The notes below the pieces were generated by a model. It was not told the DNA's origin and ran no database searches. It was given only the letters and a program-made list of their open reading frames with translations. A stretch of 64,000 bases of DNA from CAWGJC01 sp965276665 (GTDB lineage: Bacteria > Pseudomonadota > Alphaproteobacteria > Acetobacterales > Acetobacteraceae), in NCBI GenBank assembly GCA_965276665.1, contig OZ255620.1:1798001-1862000 (forward strand), given 5' to 3'. This document shows positions 36,220 to 44,907 of the stretch, piece by piece (position 1 is the first letter of the stretch; each line of letters opens with the position of its first letter). A program made the translations under genes and the position numbers.

Positions 36220-36252
36220 CAAAAACAAAAAAGGCGGCCCGTGAAGGCCACC
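36220..36252 (-). terminator. Terminator/attenuator just ahead of rimP
   Basis: On the minus strand GGTGGCC, a six-base loop and GGCCGCC form a 7-bp stem (36252-36232) followed by TTTTTTGTTTTT. It lies after trmB and about 15 bases before the rimP start. It can end the dapB-metK-trmB transcript or, if transcription starts between trmB and the hairpin, act as a leader attenuator for the rimP-nusA operon. Confidence 0.75.
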
Positions 36253-36318
36253 CCCCGTAACTCAGCGGAAGATTGTTTCTGCCCTCGCAAATAGTCCTGC
36301 GGCGCGCGATTTGCAAGA

Positions 36319-37005
36319 TCATCGGTGGCGCGTGAGCGACCAGTAGAGCGGCGTGCGCCCCGCGCGGAGCGCCTTGGCCTCGTAGCGCGTCGGCGGCCAG
36401 TCCGCCGGCCGTACCGCGACCGGTAGGGGCACCGCAAAAAATTCCTGGGCGGCAAGCACGTCGGCCACCCAGCCCTGATAGGTCGGATCATCCGACGCGA
36501 TCCGCCACTCGGCGCCGGGCCGCAACACCCGCGCGAGCTCCGGGAGCAGCGCCGGGTGCACGAAGCGGCGCTTGGCATGGCGGGTCTTCGGCCAGGGGTC
36601 CGGAAACAGCAGGAACAACCGGTCGAGCGCGCTGTCGGGCAGACCGCGCAACAGCGCGCGCGCATCGTCCGCCCAGACGCGCAGATTGGCGGGGAGCGGC
36701 GCCGTCTCCTCCGCGACCCCATCCGGCACGAGGCGGGAGAGCAGAGAGCAGATGCCGTTCTCGAACACCTCGCAGGCGATCAGCCCGGCTTGCGGATGCG
36801 CTGCCGCCTGAGCGGCCGCATGCTCGCCACCGCCGAACCCCACCTCGAGCCACAAAGCCGAGATCGCGGCGGGGAAAGCCGAGCGCGGATCCTCGGTGGC
36901 GTCGAACGCAAGCCGCGGCAGCACCAACTCGAGGAGGCGCCGCTGCCGCGGGCGCAGCGTGTGGCCGCGGGCGCGGCCGTACAGCCGGTCGGGTGGCGCC
37001 CTCAG
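36319..37005 (-). CDS. trmB: tRNA (guanine46-N7)-methyltransferase
   Basis: TrmB forms m7G46 in tRNA with SAM. The chain of about 228 residues begins near RAPPDRLYGRARGHTLRPRQ, the family's usual start. It has the SAM motif LWLEVGFGGGEHAAAQAAAH, CEVFENGICSLLSRL, WADDARALLRGLPDSALDRL, the catalytic LFPDPWPKTRHAKRRFVHPA, and later SDDPTYQGWVADVL and RYEAKALRAGRTPLYWSLTR. No ATG, GTG or TTG occurs in frame near the conserved N-terminus. The listed start is a CTG whose last two bases are in the metK stop (CTGA). An in-frame TTG exists only far upstream inside metK, at 37566. Confidence 0.9.
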   Translation of the reverse strand: MRAPPDRLYGRARGHTLRPRQRRLLELVLPRLAFDATEDPRSAFPAAISALWLEVGFGGGEHAAAQAAAHPQAGLIACEVFENGICSLLSRLVPDGVAEETAPLPANLRVWADDARALLRGLPDSALDRLFLLFPDPWPKTRHAKRRFVHPALLPELARVLRPGAEWRIASDDPTYQGWVADVLAAQEFFAVPLPVAVRPADWPPTRYEAKALRAGRTPLYWSLTRHR

Positions 37006-38192
37006 GCGCGCCCAAAGGCGGATTTCAGCGCCGGCACCAGATCGGTGTTTTCCCAGGTGAAGGTATCGCGCGCGGGATCCGGCTCGCGGCCGAAATGCCC
37101 ATAGGCGGAGGTGACCGCGTAGATCGGCCGGTTCATCCGCAGATGCTCGCGAATGCCGCGCGGCGACAGGTCCACCAGATCGCGCAGCACCGCTTCCAGC
37201 CGCGCCTCGTCCACATCCCGACCGGTGCCCTGCAGGTCGACGTACACCGAAAGCGGCTTCGCCACGCCGATCGCATAGCTGATCTGCAAGGTGCAACGCT
37301 CCGCCAGCCCGGCCGCGACCACGTTCTTCGCCAGGTAACGGCAGGCATAGGCGGCGGACCGGTCCACCTTCGTCGGGTCCTTGCCGCTGAACGCGCCGCC
37401 GCCATGCGGGGCCGCGCCGCCATAGGTGTCGACGATGATCTTGCGCCCGGTCAGCCCGCAATCGCCGTCCGGACCGCCGATCACGAAATTCCCCGTGGGG
37501 TTCACGTAGAACTCGCGCTCCGGCGGCATCCACCCGGCCGGCAGGCAGCTCTCGACCAGCGGCCAAACCATCGCCCGGATCGCCGATTGCTCGAGCCCAT
37601 CGTCATGCTGGGTCGAGACGACGACGCTCGCCGCGCCCACCGGCTTGCCGTCGACATAGCGGAGCGTCACCTGGCTCTTCGCATCCGGCTGCAAGCCGGC
37701 GACGCGGGGGTCACCCGCCTTCCGCCGCTCGGCGAGCTTCCGCAGGATCAGATGCGCGTAATGGATCGGCGCCGGCATCAGCGCATCGGTCTCGGAGCAG
37801 GCGTAGCCGAACATCAGCCCCTGATCGCCCGCACCCTCTTCCTTGTTCCCGGCGCCATCCACGCCCACCGCGATGTCGGTGGATTGCGCGTGCAGGTAGC
37901 AGCCGATCTCGGCGTTACGCCAGGAGAAGCCGGGCTGATCGTAGCCGATATCCTTCACCGCCTCGCGCACCAGATGGATCAGGTAATCGGGGGTGATGCG
38001 TTCCGGCCCGCGCGTCTCGCCGGCCAGCACGACCCGGTTGGTGGTCACTAGGGTCTCGCATGCCACGCGCGATTGCGGATCGGCGCCGAGAAACGCATCG
38101 AGCACGGTGTCGCTCAACCGGTCCGCCACCTTGTCGGGATGACCCTCAGACACCGATTCCGACGTGAACAGGAACTCGCCCTTGTCGCGCAT
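37002..38192 (-). CDS. metK: S-adenosylmethionine synthetase
   Basis: It makes SAM from methionine and ATP. The 396-residue sequence is colinear with MetK: FTSESVSEGHPDKVADRLSD, the signature GAGDQGLMFGYACSETDALM, YVNPTGNFVIGGPDGDCGLT, the P-loop-like GGAAPHGGGAFSGKDPTKVD and RSAAYACRYLAKNVVAAGLA, ending ARDTFTWENTDLVPALK. It follows dapB by 99 bases and its stop overlaps the trmB start candidate. Its SAM supplies TrmB, RlmJ and other methyltransferases encoded nearby. Confidence 0.98.
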   Translation of the reverse strand: MRDKGEFLFTSESVSEGHPDKVADRLSDTVLDAFLGADPQSRVACETLVTTNRVVLAGETRGPERITPDYLIHLVREAVKDIGYDQPGFSWRNAEIGCYLHAQSTDIAVGVDGAGNKEEGAGDQGLMFGYACSETDALMPAPIHYAHLILRKLAERRKAGDPRVAGLQPDAKSQVTLRYVDGKPVGAASVVVSTQHDDGLEQSAIRAMVWPLVESCLPAGWMPPEREFYVNPTGNFVIGGPDGDCGLTGRKIIVDTYGGAAPHGGGAFSGKDPTKVDRSAAYACRYLAKNVVAAGLAERCTLQISYAIGVAKPLSVYVDLQGTGRDVDEARLEAVLRDLVDLSPRGIREHLRMNRPIYAVTSAYGHFGREPDPARDTFTWENTDLVPALKSAFGRA

Positions 38193-38291
38193 GGATGCTT
38201 TCCTCTTGTCGCGAATGGCCCGGAAAACCCCGGAGGCTGCGCCGGGCCGAACGCCGGGGCGCGGCGTGTGTGGCGTAAAGGGATTCTGGGG

Positions 38292-39032
38292 TCAACCCTC
38301 GGCGGGCAAGCCGAGCACGTCTTCCATTCCGTAAAGCCCCGGCGCCCGGCCGACCAGCCAACGCGCCGCCCGCACCGCCCCTGTCGCGAAAACCCTGCGG
38401 TCGAACGCGCGATGGGTCAGCGCGATATGCTCGCTCGCGCCGGCGAACAGCACTGTGTGCTCGCCGACCACCTGCCCGCCACGCAATGCGGCGAACCCGA
38501 TCGCGCCAGGTCGCCGCTGGCCGACATGCCCATCCCGCCCACTCTCGCGCACGGCTTCCAGGTCAACGCCCCGGCCCCGCGCCACCGCACGACCCAGCCC
38601 GATCGCCGTGCCGGACGGCGCGTCCACCTTCTGGCGGTGATGCATCTCGACGATCTCGACGTCGTAACTCTCCGCCGGGAGCGCCGCCGCCATCCGTCGG
38701 GCCAGCGCCAGGACCAGCGCCACCCCGGGCGCGAAATTTGGCGCATAGGCCACGGGAATCACCAGCGCGGCCGCCGCCACCGCGGCCTCGTCGTCCAGAG
38801 ACAACCCGGACGTTCCCAGCACCCACGGCACCCCGGCCCCCGCCAGCACGTCTGCATGCTCCTGCACCGCCGCAGCATGGGTGAAATCGATCGCCACTTC
38901 TGACACAGCCGCCAACGCCGCCACATCACCGTCCCGCCCGATGCCTCCCGACAGAACCGCTCCCGCCGCGGCAACCTCCTCGACCAGCAACCGCCCCATC
39001 CGGCCGCCAACCCCCATAACCCCAACCCGCAT
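38292..39032 (-). CDS. dapB: 4-hydroxy-tetrahydrodipicolinate reductase
   Basis: DapB reduces the cyclic product of DapA in lysine and diaminopimelate synthesis. The 246 residues have the NAD(P)H motif VGVMGVGGRMGRLLVEEVAA, IDFTHAAAVQEHADVLAGAG, VLGTSGLSLDD, the active-site segment EIVEMHHRQKVDAPSGTAIG and GQVVGEHTVLFAGASEHIAL. It is slightly shorter than E. coli DapB (273). The ATG at 39032 has GGGGG ahead and directly precedes the Rossmann strand; a longer open frame upstream is not needed. Confidence 0.95.
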   Translation of the reverse strand: MRVGVMGVGGRMGRLLVEEVAAAGAVLSGGIGRDGDVAALAAVSEVAIDFTHAAAVQEHADVLAGAGVPWVLGTSGLSLDDEAAVAAAALVIPVAYAPNFAPGVALVLALARRMAAALPAESYDVEIVEMHHRQKVDAPSGTAIGLGRAVARGRGVDLEAVRESGRDGHVGQRRPGAIGFAALRGGQVVGEHTVLFAGASEHIALTHRAFDRRVFATGAVRAARWLVGRAPGLYGMEDVLGLPAEG

Positions 39033-39338
39033 CACAACCCCCAAACGAAAAACCGCCGCCACCCGCCTGCATAAAGCAGACAAGATGACGGCGGCTTTCA
39101 TTACCGAAAACTCGAGGCCGTGGCGGCGCGACCAAAACCGATTAACTCAGTCCGATCGCGCCGCCGGCACCCGGTCTACAGCGCACGTGGGGGGGGGGAC
39201 AGCGCCGTAGATGCAAGCCCAACGTGGGCCGCACGCCAAAGGTTGCACCTAACCTGTCAAGATTAAAGTTACTTTTTTGAAAGCCCGCCTCCACAATGCA
39301 ATCTTTCGTCGCTGGCTTGCAACAGTATGTAAGGAAGG
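39033..39338. other. Leader of dapB; no gene seen
   Basis: Together with the repeat that follows, this makes a 497-bp gap between dnaJ and dapB. It contains a run of ten G at 39189-39198 and, on the minus strand, a TTGACA about 235 bases before dapB without a convincing -10 box. No coding sequence or riboswitch is recognisable. Confidence 0.5.
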
Positions 39339-39521
39339 CCAGGGGCGCTGCCCCTGGACCCCGCTAAGGGCGGAGCCCTTAGAACCCGCTAGAGCTGTTT
39401 GGAGAGGGGTGGGCGACGAGGTGGGCGCAGCCATTCCCTGGCCCACCCCCTCTCCAAACAGCCGTAATGGATTCCAAAGGCTCGGCCTTTGGCGGAGGTC
39501 CAGGGGGCAGAGCCCCCTGGC
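39339..39521. repeat. Repeat family C, copy 1 (dnaJ-dapB gap)
   Basis: This 183-bp inverted repeat is shared with 43457-43682. Outer arms are CCAGGGGC...GCCCCTGG and CCAGGGGGC...GCCCCCTGG, next TAAGGGCGGAGCCCTTA and CCAAAGGCTCGGCCTTTGG, and the inner arms are CTGTTTGGAGAGGGGTGGG and its complement before CCGTAATGG. The central loop differs between copies. It can fold into one long branched hairpin. No reading frame is conserved. Confidence 0.85.
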
Positions 39522-39529
39522 TTTCTTAC

Positions 39530-40681
39530 TTACTGAGCCGGCTTGCCGCGGCCGTCGAAGAAGTCGCGGACTTTGGTGAAGAAGCTGGCGTGTTCGGGGC
39601 TGCCTTTGCTGTGGTCCTTGCCCTCGGTCTCGAATTCCTCCAGCAGCTCGCGCTGCCTACGGGTGAGGTGTTGCGGGGTTTCGACCGCGACTTGGATGAA
39701 CATGTCGCCACGGGCGGCGCTGTGCAGCACCGAGAAGCCCTTGCTGCGCAAGCGAAACTGATCGCCGGTTTGCGTGCCGGGCGGGATTTTCACCTTCGCG
39801 CGCGAGCCGTCGATCACCGGCACCTCGACCTCGCCGCCGAGTGCTGCCTGCGCCATGCGGAGCGGCACGCGGCAGTAGGTATTCGCGCCGTCGCGCTGGA
39901 AGATCAGGTGTGGGCGGAGCGCGACATGAACATAGAGGTCGCCGGGCGGAGCGCCTTGCGCGGCCGCCTCGCCCTCGCCCGCGAGACGAATGCGGGTGCC
40001 GTCCTCGACGCCGGCCGGAACCGGGACCTGCAGGCTGCGCTCGCGCGGCACGGTGCCGTTGCCGCCGCAGACTCGGCATGGATTGCGGATCACACGGCCG
40101 GCACCGCCGCAGGTCGGGCAGGTCCGCTCGACGAGAAAGAAGCCCTGCTGCGCCCGCACCTTGCCGGCGCCCTGACAGGTCTGGCAGGTCTCGGCGGCCT
40201 GCTGCTGGTTCTCGGAGCCGGTGCCCTTGCAGGCATCGCAGGTGACGCGGGTCGGAACCCGGACCTGCACCTTCACGCCGGCGAACGCCTCGTCGAGTTC
40301 GATCTCGACCTGAGCGCGAATGTCGGAGCCCGTACGCGTTCGGCCGCCGCCGCGACGGCCGCCCATGAAGTCGCCGAACATCTGGTCGAAGATGTCGCCG
40401 AGGCCTCCGCCCCCCCCGCCACCGCCGAAATCGAAGCCGCCGAACCCGCCGCCCTGCTCGAAGGCCGCGTGGCCGAACCGGTCATAGGCAGCGCGCTTCT
40501 GATCGTCCTTCAGCACGTCGTAGGCCTCGTTCACCTCCTTGAACTTGGCCTCGGCGGCATGATCGCCCGGGTTGCGGTCGGGGTGGAACTGCATGGCGAG
40601 CCGGCGATAGGCACGCTTCAAATCATCCGCGCCCGCATCGCGCGCGATCCCGAGCGTCGCGTAATAGTCCTGTTTCGCCAT
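39530..40681 (-). CDS. dnaJ: Chaperone DnaJ
   Basis: This 383-residue J-protein stimulates DnaK ATPase and delivers substrates. The J domain (residues 1-70) has KQDYYATLGIARDAGADDLK and HPD in MQFHPDRNPGDHAAEAKF. A Gly/Phe-rich linker follows (EQGGGFGGFDFGGGGGGGGL). The zinc domain has four C-x-x-C-x-G-x-G units (CDACKGTGSE, CQTCQGAGKV, CPTCGGAGRV, CRVCGGNGTV), and the substrate-binding C-terminal domains complete the type I DnaJ. It is 113 bases downstream of dnaK in the same direction. Confidence 0.98.
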   Translation of the reverse strand: MAKQDYYATLGIARDAGADDLKRAYRRLAMQFHPDRNPGDHAAEAKFKEVNEAYDVLKDDQKRAAYDRFGHAAFEQGGGFGGFDFGGGGGGGGLGDIFDQMFGDFMGGRRGGGRTRTGSDIRAQVEIELDEAFAGVKVQVRVPTRVTCDACKGTGSENQQQAAETCQTCQGAGKVRAQQGFFLVERTCPTCGGAGRVIRNPCRVCGGNGTVPRERSLQVPVPAGVEDGTRIRLAGEGEAAAQGAPPGDLYVHVALRPHLIFQRDGANTYCRVPLRMAQAALGGEVEVPVIDGSRAKVKIPPGTQTGDQFRLRSKGFSVLHSAARGDMFIQVAVETPQHLTRRQRELLEEFETEGKDHSKGSPEHASFFTKVRDFFDGRGKPAQ

Positions 40682-40794
40682 TCCGGTTTTATGCCCCCGT
40701 TCGGGTGATACCCGGCCATGCAGCGCGAGAAAAGAAGATGGGCGCCCGGCTTCTCGCGAAGCCTGGGCGCCCCTGTTCAATCATTGGCCGAGCG

Positions 40795-42711
40795 TCAAGC
40801 CGACTTCTTCTTGTCGTCCACTTCCTCGAATTCGGCGTCCACCACCTTGTCGTCGGCGGCGGGTTCGGCGTGCGCCTCCGGGCCGGGACCTGCCTGCGCG
40901 CCGGCCTGCTCGGCGCGATACATCGCCTCGCCGATCTTCATTGCCGCCTGGCTAAGACGATCGGTCGCCTGCTTCAACGTATCGGCATCCGCGCCCTCGA
41001 GCGCGGAACGCGCCGCCGCGACCGCTGCTTCGGCGTCGCCCTTCTCATGCGGCGGCAGCTTGTCGCCGTGTTCGGAGAGGTTCCGCTCGACCTGGTGGAT
41101 CATCGCCTCGGCCTGGTTGCGCGCCTCAACCTGCTCGCGCTTGCGCTTGTCGGCCTCGGCATTCGCCTCCGCCTCGCGCACCATCCGCTCAATATCGGCA
41201 TCGTTCAGGCCGCCCGAGGCCTGGATGCGGATCTGCTGCTCCTTGCCCGTCGCCTTATCACGCGCCGAGACCGAGACGATGCCGTTCGCGTCGATGTCGA
41301 ACGTCACCTCGATCTGCGGCACGCCGCGTGGCGCGGAGGGGATGCCGGTCAGGTCGAAATTGCCGAGCAGCTTGTTGTCCGCCGCCATCTCGCGCTCGCC
41401 CTGGAACACCTTGATGGTCACGGCCTGCTGGTTGTCGTCCGCCGTCGAGAATATCTGGCTCTTCTTCGTCGGGATCGTGGTGTTGCGGTCGATCAGCCGG
41501 GTGAACACGCCGCCCAGCGTCTCGATCCCGAGCGAGAGCGGGGTCACGTCGAGCAGCAGCACGTCCTTGACGTCGCCCTTCAGCACCGCGCCCTGAATGG
41601 CGGCGCCGATTGCCACAACCTCGTCAGGATTGACGTTACGCGCCGGATCCCTGCCGAAGAACTGCTTCACCGCCTCGATGACCTTCGGCATGCGCGTCAT
41701 GCCGCCGACCAGGATCACGTCGTTGATCTCGCCGGCCGTCACGCCCGCATCCTTGAGCGCCGCACGGCAGGGCTCGAGCGTGCGCTGGATCAGGTCGTCG
41801 ACCAGGCTCTCGAGCTTCGCCCGCGTCAGCTTCATCACCAGATGCTTCGGCCCGGAGGCGTCGGCGGTGATGAAGGGCAGGTTGATCTCGGTCTCCTTCG
41901 AGGAAGACAGCTCGATCTTCGCCTTCTCGGCGGCTTCCTTGAGGCGCTGCAGCGCGAGCTTGTCGCTCCGAAGATCGATGCCCTGGTCGCGCTTGAACTC
42001 CTCGGCGAGGTAGTCGATCACCCGGCTGTCGAAATCCTCGCCGCCGAGGAAGGTGTCGCCGTTGGTCGACTTCACCTCGAACACGCCGTCGCCGATCTCG
42101 AGCACCGAGATGTCGAACGTGCCGCCGCCGAGGTCATAGACCGCGATCGTGCCGCCGTTCTTCTTGTCCATGCCGTAAGCGAGCGCCGCAGCCGTCGGTT
42201 CGTTGATAATGCGCAGCACGTCGAGCCCGGCGATGCGCCCGGCATCCTTCGTCGCCTGCCGCTGCGCGTCGTTGAAGTAGGCCGGCACGGTGATCACCGC
42301 CTGGTCGACCTTCTCGCCGAGATAGGATTCGGCGGTCTCCTTCATCTTGCCGAGCACGAAGGCGCTGATCTGCGACGGCGCATAGCGCTCGCCGCGGGCC
42401 TCAACCCAGGCATCGCCATTCTCGCCGCGCACGATGGTGTACGGCACCAGACCCTTGTCCTTGTTGACCAGCGGGTCCTCGAACCGGCGGCCGATCAGCC
42501 GCTTCACCGCATAGAGCGTGTTCGTCGGATTGGTGACCGCCTGGCGCTTCGCCGACTGGCCCACCAGCCGCTCGCCGTTATCGGCAAAGGCAACCATGCT
42601 GGGCGTCGTCCGCGCGCCCTCGCTGTTCTCGATCACGCGGACATCCTTGCCCTCCATGATCGCGACGCAGGAATTCGTGGTGCCGAGGTCGATGCCGATG
42701 ACCTTGCTCAT
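40795..42711 (-). CDS. dnaK: Chaperone DnaK (Hsp70)
   Basis: This 638-residue Hsp70 is full length. The ATPase domain starts KVIGIDLGTTNSCVAIMEGK, with the phosphate loops IINEPTAAALAYGMDKK and VYDLGGGTFDISVLEIGDGV and LVGGMTRMPKVIEAVKQFFG. The substrate-binding domain follows the linker VLLLDVTPLSLGIETLGGVF, and the lid ends in an acidic EFEEVDDKKKSA. It works with the adjacent DnaJ and GrpE. Its upstream gap of 127 bp to grpE has no recognisable CIRCE sequence. Confidence 0.99.
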   Translation of the reverse strand: MSKVIGIDLGTTNSCVAIMEGKDVRVIENSEGARTTPSMVAFADNGERLVGQSAKRQAVTNPTNTLYAVKRLIGRRFEDPLVNKDKGLVPYTIVRGENGDAWVEARGERYAPSQISAFVLGKMKETAESYLGEKVDQAVITVPAYFNDAQRQATKDAGRIAGLDVLRIINEPTAAALAYGMDKKNGGTIAVYDLGGGTFDISVLEIGDGVFEVKSTNGDTFLGGEDFDSRVIDYLAEEFKRDQGIDLRSDKLALQRLKEAAEKAKIELSSSKETEINLPFITADASGPKHLVMKLTRAKLESLVDDLIQRTLEPCRAALKDAGVTAGEINDVILVGGMTRMPKVIEAVKQFFGRDPARNVNPDEVVAIGAAIQGAVLKGDVKDVLLLDVTPLSLGIETLGGVFTRLIDRNTTIPTKKSQIFSTADDNQQAVTIKVFQGEREMAADNKLLGNFDLTGIPSAPRGVPQIEVTFDIDANGIVSVSARDKATGKEQQIRIQASGGLNDADIERMVREAEANAEADKRKREQVEARNQAEAMIHQVERNLSEHGDKLPPHEKGDAEAAVAAARSALEGADADTLKQATDRLSQAAMKIGEAMYRAEQAGAQAGPGPEAHAEPAADDKVVDAEFEEVDDKKKSA

Positions 42712-42838
42712 GAAAACTCTCTCCTTGTCAGCGGTCGCCCGCGGCCCGAAGCACCGCAGGCAACCCTCGGGTTAGTGGGAGTATAACGCGACGGGAATGT
42801 GTGGACGGATCATCTCGCGAACAAGAGGCGTGCCCGGC

Positions 42839-43417
42839 TCAAGCAACTGTATTTAGGCCGGGATTTGCCACGCCATCGCCAGCGGTCGGCTTGGCGACAA
42901 CCACCATCGCAGGCCGTAGCAAACGCCCGTTGAGCGTCCAGACCGAGGTCCAGGCCTGCATCACGGTTCCCGGCGCATGCTCGGCCGAGGGCTGCTCCGC
43001 CATCGCCTGATGCAGGTTCGGATCGAATGCCTCGCCGGTCGGATCCTGGCGGGCAATGCCGTTGCGCTCCAGAATCGCCTGGAACGACCGCTCCACACTC
43101 TCGAACCCGGAGCGCAACTTGCTCACGATATCCGGCTCATCCGCAGCGGCCGGTGGCAGGCTCGCCAAGCCCCGCCGCAAATTCTCCGCGGCTTCCACCA
43201 CGTCGCTCGCGAATTTCTGCACGGCATACTGCCGCGTCTCATCGACCTCGCGCCGGGACCGCGCCCGCACATTCGCGGTCTCCGCCTCGGCCCGCATCCA
43301 CCGGTCGCGGAAATCATCCCGCTCCGCCTCCAACGCCGCGATCCGCGCCGCCGGATCGGACGATTCCTCCGCCGGCTCCGCCCCCTCCGCTACACCCGCC
43401 ATCTCTTCCTCGCTCAT
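42839..43417 (-). CDS. grpE: Nucleotide exchange factor GrpE
   Basis: This 192-residue GrpE releases ADP from DnaK. An acidic start (MSEEEMAGVAEGAEPAEESS) leads to a long coiled-coil (ARIAALEAERDDFRDRWMRA, ETANVRARSRREVDETRQYA). The conserved C-terminal beta domain follows (GFESVERSFQAILERNGIAR, DPTGEAFDPNLHQAM, GTVMQAWTSVWTLNGRLLRP). The ATG at 43417 fits homologues. Upstream towards hrcA lies repeat C copy 2. The order hrcA-grpE-dnaK-dnaJ matches a classic heat-shock cluster. Confidence 0.96.
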   Translation of the reverse strand: MSEEEMAGVAEGAEPAEESSDPAARIAALEAERDDFRDRWMRAEAETANVRARSRREVDETRQYAVQKFASDVVEAAENLRRGLASLPPAAADEPDIVSKLRSGFESVERSFQAILERNGIARQDPTGEAFDPNLHQAMAEQPSAEHAPGTVMQAWTSVWTLNGRLLRPAMVVVAKPTAGDGVANPGLNTVA

Positions 43418-43456
43418 GCCGCCCCAAGTAGAGGGCGCGGGCTTTGGAGACAAGTG

Positions 43457-43682
43457 TTCGGGGCGCTACCCCGGACCCCGCCAGGGGCTCCGCCCCTGGA
43501 CCCCGCTAAGGGCGGAGCCCTTAGAACCCGCTAGGGCTGTTTGGAGAGGGGTGGGCAGGTATTGGTTGATACATCTCCTCGCCACCCCTCTCCAAACAGC
43601 CGTAATGGATTCCAAAGGCTCGGCCTTTGGCGGGGGTCCAGGGGGCGGAGCCCCCTGGCGAGCTCGGGGCAGCGCCCCGAAC
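43457..43682. repeat. Repeat family C, copy 2 (hrcA-grpE gap)
   Basis: This 226-bp inverted repeat fills almost the whole gap between hrcA and grpE. It shares its arms with copy 1 (39339-39521): CTAAGGGCGGAGCCCTTAG, GCTGTTTGGAGAGGGGTGG and complement, AACAGCCGTAATGGATTCC and CCAAAGGCTCGGCCTTTGG. It carries extra outer arms CGGGGCGCTACCCCG and CGGGGCAGCGCCCCG. The central loop (ATTGGTTGATAC) is not shared. Confidence 0.85.
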
Positions 43683-43684
43683 GC

Positions 43685-44737
43685 TTACCCCAAAAGCCGT
43701 CCCACCACCCGGGCGGTATAATCGATGACGGGGATGATGCGGCCGTAGTTAATTCGGGTGGGGCCGATGACGCCGATAGCGCCGACGATCTTGTCGGCGT
43801 CGTTGCGGGCGGGCGCGACGATCATCGAGAGGCCGGAGGCGCCAAACAGGCCGCTTTCGGCGCCGATGAAGATGCGGACGCCGTCCGATTGTTCCGCGAG
43901 TTCCAGCAGGCGAAGCATGGTTTCCTGGGTTTCCAGCCGTTCGAACAGGACCTGGATGGTGGAGAGCCGTTCGATCTGGGTGACGTCAGAGAGCAAGCGG
44001 CCCTGGCCGCGGACGATGAGGCTGCCGCCGCGGCCTTCGCCGGACCAGGTGGCGAGGCCGGTTTCGACGACGAGCGCGGAAAGCTGGTCGAGCTCGGATT
44101 TATTGGCGGCGATGTCGTCGGCGACGGCGCGGCGGAGTTCGGCGAGCGAGCGGCCGGTGGCGCGGGCGTTAAGGTAGTTGCCGGCGGCGATGAGCGCGGA
44201 GGGCGGCACGCCGGGCGGCATTTCGAGCACCCGGTTCTCCACCTGCCCGTCGGCGCCGACGAGCACGACGAGGGCGCGGGTGCTGCCGAGCGGGACGAAT
44301 TCTATGTGGCGGACCGGCCCTTCGCTTTTCGGCGCGAGCACGAGGCCGGCCGCGGCGGAGAGGCCGGAGAGCATGGTGCTGGCTTCGGCGAGCGTGTCCT
44401 GCAGGCTGCGGCCCGTCGCGTCGAGCGCGCGGGAGATGCGCTCACGGTCGTCCTCGCCGAGATCGCCGAATTGCAGCAGCCCGTCGACGAACAGGCGAAG
44501 GCCGCGATCGGTGGGAAGTCGGCCGGCGGAGGTATGGGGGGCGAACAGCAGCCCGGCTTCGGTGAGATCGGCCATCACGTTGCGGATGGTGGCCGGGCTC
44601 AGCGCGATCGGCAGCCGGCGGGAGAGCGTACGGCTGCCGACCGGCTCGCCGGTCTCCACATATTGCTCGACGATCTCGCGCAGCACGGAGGCGGCGCGCG
44701 CGTCGATGCCGGGCGGAAGCGGGCGGATTGGGTCCAT
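43685..44737 (-). CDS. hrcA: Heat-inducible transcription repressor HrcA
   Basis: HrcA represses heat-shock operons by binding CIRCE, with GroEL as its folding partner. The 350-residue protein starts with the winged helix (ASVLREIVEQYVETGEPVGS, RTLSRRLPIALSPATIRNVM, ADLTEAGLLFAPHTSAGRLP), followed by the dimerisation and inserted domains (VLVLVGADGQVENRVLEMPP) and the conserved C-terminus (GVRIFIGAESGLFGASGLSM, IGVIGPTRINYGRIIPVIDY). The ATG at 44737 is chosen by homology. No CIRCE repeat was found near hrcA, grpE or dnaK, so its targets probably lie elsewhere. Confidence 0.96.
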   Translation of the reverse strand: MDPIRPLPPGIDARAASVLREIVEQYVETGEPVGSRTLSRRLPIALSPATIRNVMADLTEAGLLFAPHTSAGRLPTDRGLRLFVDGLLQFGDLGEDDRERISRALDATGRSLQDTLAEASTMLSGLSAAAGLVLAPKSEGPVRHIEFVPLGSTRALVVLVGADGQVENRVLEMPPGVPPSALIAAGNYLNARATGRSLAELRRAVADDIAANKSELDQLSALVVETGLATWSGEGRGGSLIVRGQGRLLSDVTQIERLSTIQVLFERLETQETMLRLLELAEQSDGVRIFIGAESGLFGASGLSMIVAPARNDADKIVGAIGVIGPTRINYGRIIPVIDYTARVVGRLLG

Positions 44738-44907
44738 CTGGGAAAATCTAGGCGGTTTTCGCCAATCGGAAAGCGGTTTAGCGCAGGGCAAGGCCGGTCC
44801 GTGCGATCTCTGTCCCTCGGGGAGACCGGCGGAGAGCGCGCCATGCCGGTTTTTGAGAAATCCGTTCATGCTCTATAGCTCCGCCGCGATTTCCGCGGAG
44901 AGCCTTC

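Noticed and set aside
38193..38291. Possible SAM riboswitch ahead of metK
   Set aside because: I looked for SAM-II, SAM-I and SAM/SAH-like cores in the 99-bp leader and saw none.
39189..39198. Run of ten G as a phase-variation tract
   Set aside because: It lies about 160 bp upstream of dapB, outside coding sequence and without a clear promoter spacing role.
40705..42786. Open frame of 693 codons on the plus strand
   Set aside because: It is the antisense of dnaK, a known source of spurious frames in GC-rich genomes.
44853..44879. TTGAGA and TATAGC as a promoter for rph
   Set aside because: The spacer is only 15 bases and neither box is strong.
44738..44907. CIRCE operator between hrcA and rph
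   Set aside because: No TTAGCACTC-N9-GAGTGCTAA-like repeat is present here or ahead of grpE and dnaK.
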